NCBI RefSeq assembly: GCF_040054535.1
Contig: NC_090782.1
Location: 26,078,001 to 26,142,000, forward strand
Direction of reading: 5' to 3'
Source: Antennarius striatus
Lineage: Eukaryota; Chordata; Actinopteri; Lophiiformes; Antennariidae
DNA: 64,000 bases
Position 1 is the stretch's first letter. The number at the start of each line of letters is the position of its first letter. Both the position numbers and the translations under genes were made by a program. Positions 48,801 through 61,430 of this stretch are shown piece by piece. The notes under the pieces were generated by a model that was not told the DNA's origin, did no database searches, and worked only from the letters and a program-made list of their open reading frames with translations.

Positions 48801-50519
48801 AGTCCATCGTGTCCAGTGTGCTGTCATACCAGTCCACAGTGTCCAGTGTGCTGTCATACCAGTCCATAGTGTCCAGTGTGCTGTCCTACCAGTCCATAGT
48901 GTCCAGTGTGCTGTCCTACCAGTCCAGTGTCGAGTGTGCTGTCATACCAGTCCATAGTGTCCAGTGTGCTGTCCTACCTGTCCAGTGTGCTGTCCTACAA
49001 GTCCATAGTGTCCAATGTGCTTTCCTACCAGTCCACAGTGTCTAGTGTGTTGTCTTACCAGTCCATTGTGTCCAGTGTGCTGTCGTACCAGTTCAGTGTC
49101 AAGTGTGCTGCCCTCCCAGTTCAGTGTCCAGGGTGCTGTCGTACCAGTCCAGTGTGCTGTCGTACCAGTCCAGTGTGCTGTCCTACCAGTCCAGTGTGCT
49201 GTCCTACCAGTCCAGTGTGCTGTCCTACCAGTCCACAGTGTCCAGTGTGCTGTCCTACCAGTCCACAGTGTCCAGTGTGCTGTCCTTCCAGTCCAGTGTC
49301 CAGTGTGCTGTCCTACCACTCCACAGTGTCCAGTGTGCTGTCCTACCACTCCACAGTGTCCAGTGTGCTGTCCTACCAGTCCACAGTGTCCAGTGTGCTG
49401 TCCTACCACTCCACAGTGTCCAGTGTGCTTTCCTACCAGTCCACAGTGTCCAGTGTGCTGTCCTACCAGTCCACAGTGTCCAGTGTGCTGTCGTACCAGT
49501 ACATAGTGTCCAGTGTGCTGTCCTACCAGTCCATAGTGTCCAGTGTGCTGTCCTACCAGTCCACAGTGTCCAATGTGCTGTCCTACCAGTCCACAGTGTC
49601 CAATGTGCTGTCCTACCAGTCCACAGTGTCCAATGTGCTGTCCTACCAGTCCACAGTGTCCAATGTGCTGTCCTACCACTCCACAGTGTCCAATGTGCTG
49701 TCCTACCACTCCACAGTGTCCAATGTGCTGTCCTACCAGTCCACAGTGTCCAATGTGCTGTCCTACCAGTCCACAGTGTCCAATGTGCTGTCCTACCAGT
49801 CCACAGTGTCCAATGTGCTGTCCTACCAGTCCACAGTGTCCAATGTGCTGTCCTACCAGTCCACAGTGTCCAATGTGCTGTCCTACCAGTCCACAGTGTC
49901 CAATGTGCTGTCCTACCACTCCACAGTGTCCAATGTGCTGTCCTACAACTCCACAGTGTCCAATGTGCTGTCCTACCACTCCACAGTGTCCAATGTGCTG
50001 TCCTACGAGTCCATAGTGTCCAATGTGCTGTCCTACCAGTCCATAGTGTCCAATGTGCTGTCCTACCAGTCCATAGTGTCCAGTGTGCTGACCTACCAGT
50101 CCACAGTGTCCAGTATGTTGTCCTACCAGTCGAGTGTGCTCTCCTACCAGTCCAATGTGCTGTCCTACCAGTCCACAGTGTCCAGTGTGCTGTCCTACCA
50201 GTCCAGTGTGCTGTCCTACCAGTCCATAGTGTCCAGTGTGCTGTCCTACCAGTCCATAGTGTCCAGTATGCTGTCCTACCAGTCCACAGTGTCCAGTGTG
50301 CTGTCCTACCAGTCCACAGTGTCCAGTGTGCTGTCCTACCAGTCCACAGTGTCCAGTGTGCTGTCCTACCAGTCCAAAGTGTTCAGTGTGCTGTCCTACC
50401 AGTCCATAGTGTTCAGTGTGCTGTCCTACCAGTCCATAGTGTTCAGTGTGCTGTCCTACCAGTCCATCGTGTCCAGTGTGCTGTCATACCAGTCCATAGT
50501 GTCCAGCGTGCTGTCCTAA

Positions 50520-53220
50520 CAGTCCATAGTGTCCAGTGTGCTGTCCTACGAGTCCACAGTGTCCAGTGAGCTGTCCTACCAGTCCACAGTGTCCAGTGTG
50601 CTGTCCTACCAGTCCACAGTGTCCAGTGTGCTGTCCTACCAGTCCACAGTGTCCAGTGTGCTGTCCTACCAGTCCATAGTGTTCAGTGTGCTGTCCTACC
50701 AGTCCATAGTGTCCAGTGTGCTGTCCTACCAGTCCATCGTGTCCAGTGTGCTGTCATACCAGTCCATAGTGTCCAGTGTGCTGTCCTAACAGTCCACAGT
50801 GTCCAGTGTGCTGTCCTAACAGTCCACAGTGTCCAGTGTGCTGTCCTACCAGTCCAAAGTGTTCAGTGAGCTGTCCTACCAGTCCAAAGTGTTCAGTGTG
50901 CTGTCCTACCAGTCCAAAGTGTTCAGTGTGCTGTCCTACCAGTCCAAAGTGTTCAGTGTGCTGTCCTACCAGTCCATAGTGTTCAGTGTGCTGTCCTACC
51001 AGTCCATAGTGTTCAGTGAGCTGTCCTACCAGTCCATCGTGTCCAGTGTGCTGTCATACCAGTCCATAGTGTCCAGTGTGCTGTCCTACCAGTCCATAGT
51101 GTCCAGTGTGCTGTCCTACCAGTCCAGTGTCCAGTGTGCTGTCCTACCAGTCCATCGTGTCCAGTGTGCTGTCATACCAGTCCATCGTGTCCAGTGTGCT
51201 GTCATACCAGTCCATAGTGTCCAGTGTGCTGTCCTACCTGTCCAGTGTGCTGTCCTACCAGTCCATAGTGTCCAGTGTGCTGTCGTTCCAGTTCAGTGTC
51301 CAGTGTGCTGTCCTAACAGTTCAGTGTCCAGGGTGCTGTCCTACCAGTCCAGTGTGCTGTCCTACCACTCCACAGTTTCCAGTGTGCTGTCCTACCAGTC
51401 CAGTGTCCAGTGTGCTGTTCTACCAGTCCAGTGTCCAGTGTGCTGTCCTACCAGTCCACAGTGTCCAGTGTGCTGTCCTACCAGTCCACAGTGTCCAGTG
51501 TGCTGTCCTACCTGTCCAGTGTCCAGTGTGCTGTCCTACCTGTCCAGTGTCCAGTGTGCTGTCCTACCAGTTGAGTGTAATGTGCTACCAGTCCAGTGTC
51601 CAGTGTGCTGTCCTACCAGTCCAGTGTCCAGTGTGCTGTCCTACCAGTCCAGTGTCCAGTGTGCTGTCCTACCAGTCCAGTGTCCAGTGTGCTGTCCTAC
51701 CAGTCCATAGTGTCCAGTGTGCTGTCCTACCAGTCCACAGTGTCCAGTGTGCTGTCCTTCCAGTCCAGTGTCCAGTGTGCTGTCCTACCACTCCAGTGTC
51801 CAGTGTGCTGTCCTACCACTCCACAGTGTCCAGTGTGCTGTCCTACCACTCCACAGTGTCCAGTGTGCTGTCCTACCAGTCCACAGTGTCCATTGTGCTG
51901 TCCTACCAGTCCAGTGTCCAGTGTGCTGTCCTACCAGTCCACAGTGTCCAGTGTGCTGTCCTACCAGTACATAGTGTCCAGTGTGCTGTCCTACCAGTAC
52001 ATAGTGTCCAGTGTGCTGTCCTACCAGTACATAGTGTCCAGTGTGCTGTCCTACCAGTCCATAGTGTCCAATGTGCTGTCCTACCAGTCCACAGTGTCCA
52101 ATGTGCTGTCCTACCAGTCCACAGTGTCCAATGTGCTGTCCTACCACTCCACAGTGTCCAATGTGCTGTTCTACCAGTCCACAGTGTCCAATGTGCTGTC
52201 CTACCAGTCCACAGTGTCCAATGTGCTGTCCTACCAGTCCACAGTGTCCAATGTGCTGTCCTACCACTCCACAGTGTCCAATGTGCTGTCCTACCACTCC
52301 ACAGTGTCCAATGTGCTGTCCTACCACTCCACAGTGTCCAATGTGCTGTCCTACCACTCCACAGTGTCCAATGTGCTGTCCTACCAGTCCACAGTGTCCA
52401 ATGTGCTGTCCTACGAGTCCACAGTGTCCAATGTGCTGTCCTACCAGTCCATAGTGTCCAATGTGCTGTCCTACCAGTCCACAGTGTCCAATGTGCTGTC
52501 CTACCAGTCCACAGTGTCCAATGTGCTGTCCTACCACTCCACAGTGTCCAATGTGCTGTCCTACCACTCCACAGTGTCCAATGTGCTGTCCTACCACTCC
52601 ACAGTGTCCAATGTGCTGTCCTACCACTCCACAGTGTCCAATGTGCTGTCCTACGAGTCCATAGTGTCCAATGTGCTGTCCTACCAGTCCATAGTGTCCA
52701 ATGTGCTGTCCTACCAGTCCATAGTGTCCAGTGTGCTGACCTACCAGTCCACAGTGTCCAGTATGTTGTCCTACCAGTCGAGTGTGCTCTCCTACCAGTC
52801 CAATGTGCTGTCCTACCAGTCCACAGTGTCCAGTGTGCTGTCCTACCAGTCCAGTGTGCTGTCCTACCAGTCCATAGTGTCCAGTGTGCTGTCCTACCAG
52901 TCCATAGTGTCCAGTATGCTGTCCTACCAGTCCATAGTGTCCAGTCCTAACAGTCCATAGTGTCCAGTGTGCTGTCCTACCAGTCCACAGTGTCCAGTGT
53001 GCTGTCCTACCAGTCCACAGTGTCCAGTGTGCTGTCCTACCAGTCCACAGTGTCCAGTGTGCTGTCCTACCAGTCCAAAGTGTTCAGTGTGCTGTCCTAC
53101 CAGTCCATAGTGTTCAGTGTGCTGTCCTACCAGTCCATAGTGTTCAGTGTGCTGTCCTACCAGTCCATCGTGTCCAGTGTGCTGTCATACCAGTCCATAG
53201 TGTCCAGCGTGCTGTCCTAA
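50520..53220. repeat. Higher-order repeat block A (about 2.7 kb)
   Basis: It starts with an array marker in which TACGAGTCCACAGTG is followed by TCCAGTGAGCTG at about 50549. The same marker recurs 2701 bp later (53250) and again 4151 bp after that (57401). The block includes a distinctive TTGAGTGTAATGTGC variant near 51570. Confidence 0.85.
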
Positions 53221-56200
53221 CAGTCCATAGTGTCCAGTGTGCTGTCCTACGAGTCCACAGTGTCCAGTGAGCTGTCCTACCAGTCCACAGTGTCCAGTGT
53301 GCTGTCCTACCAGTCCACAGTGTCCAGTGTGCTGTCCTACCAGTCCACAGTGTCCAGTGTGCTGTCCTACCAGTCCATAGTGTTCAGTGTGCTGTCCTAC
53401 CAGTCCATAGTGTCCAGTGTGCTGTCCTACCAGTCCATCGTGTCCAGTGTGCTGTCATACCAGTCCATAGTGTCCAGTGTGCTGTCCTAACAGTCCACAG
53501 TGTCCAGTGTGCTGTCCTAACAGTCCACAGTGTCCAGTGTGCTGTCCTACCAGTCCAAAGTGTTCAGTGAGCTGTCCTACCAGTCCAAAGTGTTCAGTGT
53601 GCTGTCCTACCAGTCCAAAGTGTTCAGTGTGCTGTCCTACCAGTCCAAAGTGTTCAGTGTGCTGTCCTACCAGTCCATAGTGTTCAGTGTGCTGTCCTAC
53701 CAGTCCATAGTGTTCAGTGAGCTGTCCTACCAGTCCATCGTGTCCAGTGTGCTGTCATACCAGTCCATAGTGTCCAGTGTGCTGTCCTACCAGTCCATAG
53801 TGTCCAGTGTGCTGTCCTACCAGTCCAGTGTCCAGTGTGCTGTCCTACCTGTCCAGTGTGCTGTCCTACCAGTCCATAGTGTCCAGTGTGCTGTCGTTCC
53901 AGTTCAGTGTCCAGTGTGCTGTCCTAACAGTTCAGTGTCCAGGGTGCTGTCCTACCAGTCCAGTGTGCTGTCCTACCACTCCACAGTTTCCAGTGTGCTG
54001 TCCTACCAGTCCAGTGTCCAGTGTGCTGTTCTACCAGTCCAGTGTCCAGTGTGCTGTCCTACCAGTCCACAGTGTCCAGTGTGCTGTCCTACCAGTCCAC
54101 AGTGTCCAGTGTGCTGTCCTACCTGTCCAGTGTCCAGTGTGCTGTCCTACCTGTCCAGTGTCCAGTGTGCTGTCCTACCAGTTGAGTGTAATGTGCTACC
54201 AGTCCAGTGTCCAGTGTGCTGTCCTACCAGTCCAGTGTCCAGTGTGCTGTCCTACCAGTCCAGTGTCCAGTGTGCTGTCCTACCAGTCCAGTGTCCAGTG
54301 TGCTGTCCTACCAGTCCATAGTGTCCAGTGTGCTGTCCTACCAGTCCACAGTGTCCAGTGTGCTGTCCTTCCAGTCCAGTGTCCAGTGTGCTGTCCTACC
54401 ACTCCAGTGTCCAGTGTGCTGTCCTACCACTCCACAGTGTCCAGTGTGCTGTCCTACCACTCCACAGTGTCCAGTGTGCTGTCCTACCAGTCCACAGTGT
54501 CCATTGTGCTGTCCTACCAGTCCAGTGTCCAGTGTGCTGTCCTACCAGTCCACAGTGTCCAGTGTGCTGTCCTACCAGTACATAGTGTCCAGTGTGCTGT
54601 CCTACCAGTACATAGTGTCCAGTGTGCTGTCCTACCAGTACATAGTGTCCAGTGTGCTGTCCTACCAGTACATAGTGTCCAGTGTGCTGTCCTACCAGTC
54701 CATAGTGTCCAATGTGCTGTCCTACCAGTCCACAGTGTCCAATGTGCTGTCCTACCAGTCCACAGTGTCCAATGTGCTGTCCTACCACTCCACAGTGTCC
54801 AATGTGCTGTTCTACCAGTCCACAGTGTCCAATGTGCTGTCCTACCAGTCCACAGTGTCCAATGTGCTGTCCTACCAGTCCACAGTGTCCAATGTGCTGT
54901 CCTACCACTCCACAGTGTCCAATGTGCTGTCCTACCACTCCACAGTGTCCAATGTGCTGTCCTACCACTCCACAGTGTCCAATGTGCTGTCCTACCACTC
55001 CACAGTGTCCAATGTGCTGTCCTACCAGTCCACAGTGTCCAATGTGCTGTCCTACGAGTCCACAGTGTCCAATGTGCTGTCCTACCAGTCCATAGTGTCC
55101 AATGTGCTGTCCTACCAGTCTATAGTGTCCAGTGTGCTGACCTACCAGTCCACAGTGTCCAGTATGTTGTCCTACCAGTCGAGTGTGCTCTCCTACCAGT
55201 CCAATGTGCTGTCCTACCAGTCCACAGTGTCCAGTGTGCTGTCCTACCAGTCCAGTGTGCTGTCCTACCAGTCCATAGTGTCCAGTGTGCTGTCCTACCA
55301 GTCCATAGTGTCCAGTATGCTGTCCTACCAGTCCATAGTGTCCAGTCCTAACAGTCCATAGTGTCCAGTGTGCTGTCCTACCAGTCCACAGTGTCCAGTG
55401 TGCTGTCCTACCAGTCCACAGTGTCCAGTGTGCTGTCCTACCAGTCCACAGTGTCCAGTGTGCTGTCCTACCAGTCCAAAGTGTTCAGTGTGCTTTCCTA
55501 CCAGTCCATAGTGTTCAGTGTGCTGTCCTACCAGTCCATAGTGTTCAGTGTGCTGTCCTACCAGTCCATCGTGTCCAGTGTGCTGTCATACCAGTCCATA
55601 GTGTCCAGTGTGCTGTCCTAACAGTCCATAGTGTCCAGTGTGCTGACCTACCAGTCCACAGTGTCCAGTATGTTGTCCTACCAGTCGAGTGTGCTCTCCT
55701 ACCAGTCCAATGTGCTGTCCTACCAGTCCACAGTGTCCAGTGTGCTGTCCTACCAGTCCAGTGTGCTGTCCTACCAGTCCATAGTGTCCAGTGTGCTGTC
55801 CTACCAGTCCATAGTGTCCAGTATGCTGTCCTACCAGTCCATAGTGTCCAGTCCTAACAGTCCATAGTGTCCAGTGTGCTGTCCTACCAGTCCACAGTGT
55901 CCAGTGTGCTGTCCTACCAGTCCACAGTGTCCAGTGTGCTGTCCTACCAGTCCACAGTGTCCAGTGTGCTGTCCTACCAGTCCAAAGTGTTCAGTGTGCT
56001 TTCCTACCAGTCCATAGTGTTCAGTGTGCTGTCCTACCAGTCCATAGTGTTCAGTGTGCTGTCCTACCAGTCCATCGTGTCCAGTGTGCTGTCATACCAG
56101 TCCATAGTGTCCAGTGTGCTGTCCTAACAGTCCATAGTGTCCAGTGTGCTGTCCTACCAGTCCATAGTGTCCAATGTGCTGTCCTACCAGTCCATAGTGT

Positions 56201-57371
56201 CCAATGTGCTGACCTACCAGTCCACAGTGCCCAGTATGTTGTCCTACCAGTCGAGTGTGCTCTCCTACCAGTCCAATGTGCTGTCCTACCAGTCCACAGT
56301 GTCCAGTGTGCTGTCCTACCAGTCCAGTGTGCTGTCCTACCAGTCCATAGTGTCCAGTGTGCTGTCCTACCAGTCCATAGTGTCCAGTATGCTGTCCTAC
56401 CAGTCCATAGTGTCCAGTCCTAACAGTCCATAGTGTCCAGTGTGCTGTCCTACCAGTCCACAGTGTCCAGTGTGCTGTCCTACCAGTCCACAGTGTCCAG
56501 TGTGCTGTCCTACCAGTCCACAGTGTCCAGTGTGCTGTCCTACCAGTCCAAAGTGTTCAGTGTGCTGTCCTACCAGTCCATAGTGTTCAGTGTGCTGTCC
56601 TACCAGTCCATAGTGTTCAGTGTGCTGTCCTACCAGTCCATCGTGTCCAGTGTGCTGTCATACCAGTCCATAGTGTCCAGTGTGCTGTCCTAACAGTCCA
56701 TAGTGTCCAGTGTGCTGTCCTAACAGTCCAGTGTCCAGTGTGCTGTCCTACCAGTCCAGTGTCCAGTGTGCTGTCCTACCAGTCCATCGTGTCCAGTGTG
56801 CTGTCATACCAGTCCATAGTGTCCAGTGTGCTGTCCTACCTGTCCAGTGTGCTGTCCTACCAGTCCATAGTGTCCAGTGTGCTGTCGTTCCAGTTCAGTG
56901 TCCAGTGTGCTGTCCTAACAGTTCAGTGTCCAGGGTGCTGTCCTACCAGTCCAGTGTGCTGTCCTACCACTCCACAGTGTCCAGTGTGCTGTCCTACCAG
57001 TCCAGTGTGCTGTCCTACCAGTCCATAGTGTCCAGTGTGCTGTCCTACCAGTCCATAGTGTCCAGTATGCTGTCCTACCAGTCCATAGTGTCCAGTCCTA
57101 ACAGTCCATAGTGTCCAGTGTGCTGTCCTACCAGTCCACAGTGTCCAGTGTGCTGTCCTACCAGTCCACAGTGTCCAGTGTGCTGTCCTACCAGTCCACA
57201 GTGTCCAGTGTGCTGTCCTACCAGTCCAAAGTGTTCAGTGTGCTGTCCTACCAGTCCATAGTGTTCAGTGTGCTGTCCTACCAGTCCATAGTGTTCAGTG
57301 TGCTGTCCTACCAGTCCATCGTGTCCAGTGTGCTGTCATACCAGTCCATAGTGTCCAGTGTGCTGTCCTAA
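53221..57371. repeat. Higher-order repeat block B (about 4.15 kb)
   Basis: It shares its first part with block A, less about 90 bp near 53840. It then adds four sub-blocks that each begin after CCTAACAGTCCATAGTGTCC, at about 55350, 55856, 56422 and 57100 (steps 506, 566 and 678 bp). Confidence 0.85.
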
Positions 57372-60300
57372 CAGTCCATAGTGTCCAGTGTGCTGTCCTA
57401 CGAGTCCACAGTGTCCAGTGAGCTGTCCTACCAGTCCACAGTGTCCAGTGTGCTGTCCTACCAGTCCACAGTGTCCAGTGTGCTGTCCTACCAGTCCACA
57501 GTGTCCAGTGTGCTGTCCTACCAGTCCATAGTGTTCAGTGTGCTGTCCTACCAGTCCATAGTGTCCAGTGTGCTGTCCTACCAGTCCATCGTGTCCAGTG
57601 TGCTGTCATACCAGTCCATAGTGTCCAGTGTGCTGTCCTAACAGTCCACAGTGTCCAGTGTGCTGTCCTAACAGTCCACAGTGTCCAGTGTGCTGTCCTA
57701 CCAGTCCAAAGTGTTCAGTGAGCTGTCCTACCAGTCCAAAGTGTTCAGTGTGCTGTCCTACCAGTCCAAAGTGTTCAGTGTGCTGTCCTACCAGTCCAAA
57801 GTGTTCAGTGTGCTGTCCTACCAGTCCATAGTGTTCAGTGTGCTGTCCTACCAGTCCATAGTGTTCAGTGAGCGGTCCTACCAGTCCATCGTGTCCAGTG
57901 TGCTGTCATACCAGTCCATAGTGTCCAGTGTGCTGTCCTACCAGTCCATAGTGTCCAGTGTGCTGTCCTACCAGTCCAGTGTCCAGTGTGCTGTCCTACC
58001 AGTCCATCGTGTCCAGTGTGCTGTCATACCAGTCCATCGTGTCCAGTGTGCTGTCATACCAGTCCATAGTGTCCAGTGTGCTGTCCTACCTGTCCAGTGT
58101 GCTGTCCTACCAGTCCATAGTGTCCAGTGTGCTGTCGTTCCAGTTCAGTGTCCAGTGTGCTGTCCTAACAGTTCAGTGTCCAGGGTGCTGTCCTACCAGT
58201 CCAGTGTGCTGTCCTACCACTCCACAGTTTCCAGTGTGCTGTCCTACCAGTCCAGTGTCCAGTGTGCTGTTCTACCAGTCCAGTGTCCAGTGTGCTGTCC
58301 TACCAGTCCACAGTGTCCAGTGTGCTGTCCTACCAGTCCACAGTGTCCAGTGTGCTGTCCTACCTGTCCAGTGTCCAGTGTGCTGTCCTACCTGTCCAGT
58401 GTCCAGTGTGCTGTCCTACCAGTTGAGTGTAATGTGCTACCAGTCCAGTGTCCAGTGTGCTGTCCTACCAGTCCAGTGTCCAGTGTGCTGTCCTACCAGT
58501 CCAGTGTCCAGTGTGCTGTCCTACCAGTCCAGTGTCCAGTGTGCTTTCCTACCAGTCCATAGTGTCCAGTGTGCTGTCCTACCAGTCCACAGTGTCCAGT
58601 GTGCTGTCCTTCCAGTCCAGTGTCCAGTGTGCTGTCCTACCACTCCAGTGTCCAGTGTGCTGTCCTACCACTCCACAGTGTCCAGTGTGCTGTCCTACCA
58701 CTCCACAGTGTCCAGTGTGCTGTCCTACCAGTCCACAGTGTCCATTGTGCTGTCCTACCAGTCCAGTGTCCAGTGTGCTGTCCTACCAGTCCACAGTGTC
58801 CAGTGTGCTGTCCTACCAGTACATAGTGTCCAGTGTGCTGTCCTACCAGTACATAGTGTCCAGTGTGCTGTCCTACCAGTACATAGTGTCCAGTGTGCTG
58901 TCCTACCAGTACATAGTGTCCAGTGTGCTGTCCTACCAGTCCATAGTGTCCAATGTGCTGTCCTACCAGTCCACAGTGTCCAATGTGCTGTCCTACCACT
59001 CCACAGTGTCCAATGTGCTGTTCTACCAGTCCACAGTGTCCAATGTGCTGTCCTACCAGTCCACAGTGTCCAATGTGCTGTCCTACCAGTCCACAGTGTC
59101 CAATGTGCTGTCCTACCACTCCACAGTGTCCAATGTGCTGTCCTACCACTCCACAGTGTCCAATGTGCTGTCCTACCACTCCACAGTGTCCAATGTGCTG
59201 TCCTACCACTCCACAGTGTCCAATGTGCTGTCCTACCAGTCCACAGTGTCCAATGTGCTGTCCTACGAGTCCACAGTGTCCAATGTGCTGTCCTACCAGT
59301 CCATAGTGTCCAATGTGCTGTCCTACCAGTCTATAGTGTCCAGTGTGCTGACCTACCAGTCCACAGTGTCCAGTATGTTGTCCTACCAGTCGAGTGTGCT
59401 CTCCTACCAGTCCAATGTGCTGTCCTACCAGTCCACAGTGTCCAGTGTGCTGTCCTACCAGTCCAGTGTGCTGTCCTACCAGTCCATAGTGTCCAGTGTG
59501 CTGTCCTACCAGTCCATAGTGTCCAGTATGCTGTCCTACCAGTCCATAGTGTCCAGTCCTAACAGTCCATAGTGTCCAGTGTGCTGTCCTACCAGTCCAC
59601 AGTGTCCAGTGTGCTGTCCTACCAGTCCACAGTGTCCAGTGTGCTGTCCTACCAGTCCACAGTGTCCAGTGTGCTGTCCTACCAGTCCAAAGTGTTCAGT
59701 GTGCTTTCCTACCAGTCCATAGTGTTCAGTGTGCTGTCCTACCAGTCCATAGTGTTCAGTGTGCTGTCCTACCAGTCCATCGTGTCCAGTGTGCTGTCAT
59801 ACCAGTCCATAGTGTCCAGTGTGCTGTCCTAACAGTCCATAGTGTCCAGTGTGCTGACCTACCAGTCCACAGTGTCCAGTATGTTGTCCTACCAGTCGAG
59901 TGTGCTCTCCTACCAGTCCAATGTGCTGTCCTACCAGTCCACAGTGTCCAGTGTGCTGTCCTACCAGTCCAGTGTGCTGTCCTACCAGTCCATAGTGTCC
60001 AGTGTGCTGTCCTACCAGTCCATAGTGTCCAGTATGCTGTCCTACCAGTCCATAGTGTCCAGTCCTAACAGTCCATAGTGTCCAGTGTGCTGTCCTACCA
60101 GTCCACAGTGTCCAGTGTGCTGTCCTACCAGTCCACAGTGTCCAGTGTGCTGTCCTACCAGTCAACAGTGTCCAGTGTGCTGTCCTACCAGTCCAAAGTG
60201 TTCAGTGTGCTTTCCTACCAGTCCATAGTGTTCAGTGTGCTGTCCTACCAGTCCATAGTGTTCAGTGTGCTGTCCTACCAGTCCATCGTGTCCAGTGTGC

Positions 60301-61430
60301 TGTCATACCAGTCCATAGTGTCCAGTGTGCTGTCCTAACAGTCCATAGTGTCCAGTGTGCTGTCCTACCAGTCCATAGTGTCCAATGTGCTGTCCTACCA
60401 GTCCATAGTGTCCAATGTGCTGACCTACCAGTCCACAGTGCCCAGTATGTTGTCCTACCAGTCGAGTGTGCTCTCCTACCAGTCCAATGTGCTGTCCTAC
60501 CAGTCCACAGTGTCCAGTGTGCTGTCCTACCAGTCCAGTGTGCTGTCCTACCAGTCCATAGTGTCCAGTGTGCTGTCCTACCAGTCCATAGTGTCCAGTA
60601 TGCTGTCCTACCAGTCCATAGTGTCCAGTCCTAACAGTCCATAGTGTCCAGTGTGCTGTCCTACCAGTCCACAGTGTCCAGTGTGCTGTCGTACCAGTCC
60701 ACAGTGTCCAGTGTGCTGTCCTACCAGTCCACAGTGTCCAGTGTGCTGTCCTACCAGTCCAAAGTGTTCAGTGTGCTGTCCTACCAGTCCATAGTGTTCA
60801 GTGTGCTGTCCTACCAGTCCATAGTGTTCAGTGTGCTGTCCTACCAGTCCATCGTGTCCAGTGTGCTGTCATACCAGTCCATAGTGTCCAGTGTGCTGTC
60901 CTAACAGTCCATAGTGTCCAGTGTGCTGTCCTAACAGTCCAGTGTCCAGTGTGCTGTCCTACCAGTCCAGTGTCCAGTGTGCTGTCCTACCAGTCCATCG
61001 TGTCCAGTGTGCTGTCATACCAGTCCATAGTGTCCAGTGTGCTGTCCTACCTGTCCAGTGTGCTGTCCTACCAGTCCATAGTGTCCAGTGTGCTGTCGTT
61101 CCAGTTCAGTGTCCAGTGTGCTGTCCTAACAGTTCAGTGTCCAGGGTGCTGTCCTACCAGTCCAGTGTGCTGTCCTACCACTCCACAGTGTCCAGTGTGC
61201 TGTCCTACCAGTCCAGTGTCCAGTGTCCTTTCCTACCAGTCCAGTGTCCAGTGTGCTGTCCTACCAGTCCACAGTGTCCATTGTGCTGTCCTACCTGTCC
61301 AGTGTCCAGTGTGCTGTCCTACCTGTCCAGTGTCCAGTGTGCTGTCCTACCAGTTGAGTGTAATGTGCTACCAGTCCAGTGTCCAGTGTGCTGTCCTACC
61401 AGTCCAGTGTCCAGTGTGCTGTCCTACCAG
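57372..61430. repeat. Higher-order repeat block C (about 4.1-4.2 kb), near copy of B
   Basis: Markers at 55361, 55867 and 56433 in block B recur at 59572, 60078 and 60644, each 4211 bp later. It keeps the 90 bp missing from B near 57990-58080, as block A does. Similarity fades near 61.2-61.4 kb; the right edge is approximate. Confidence 0.8.
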
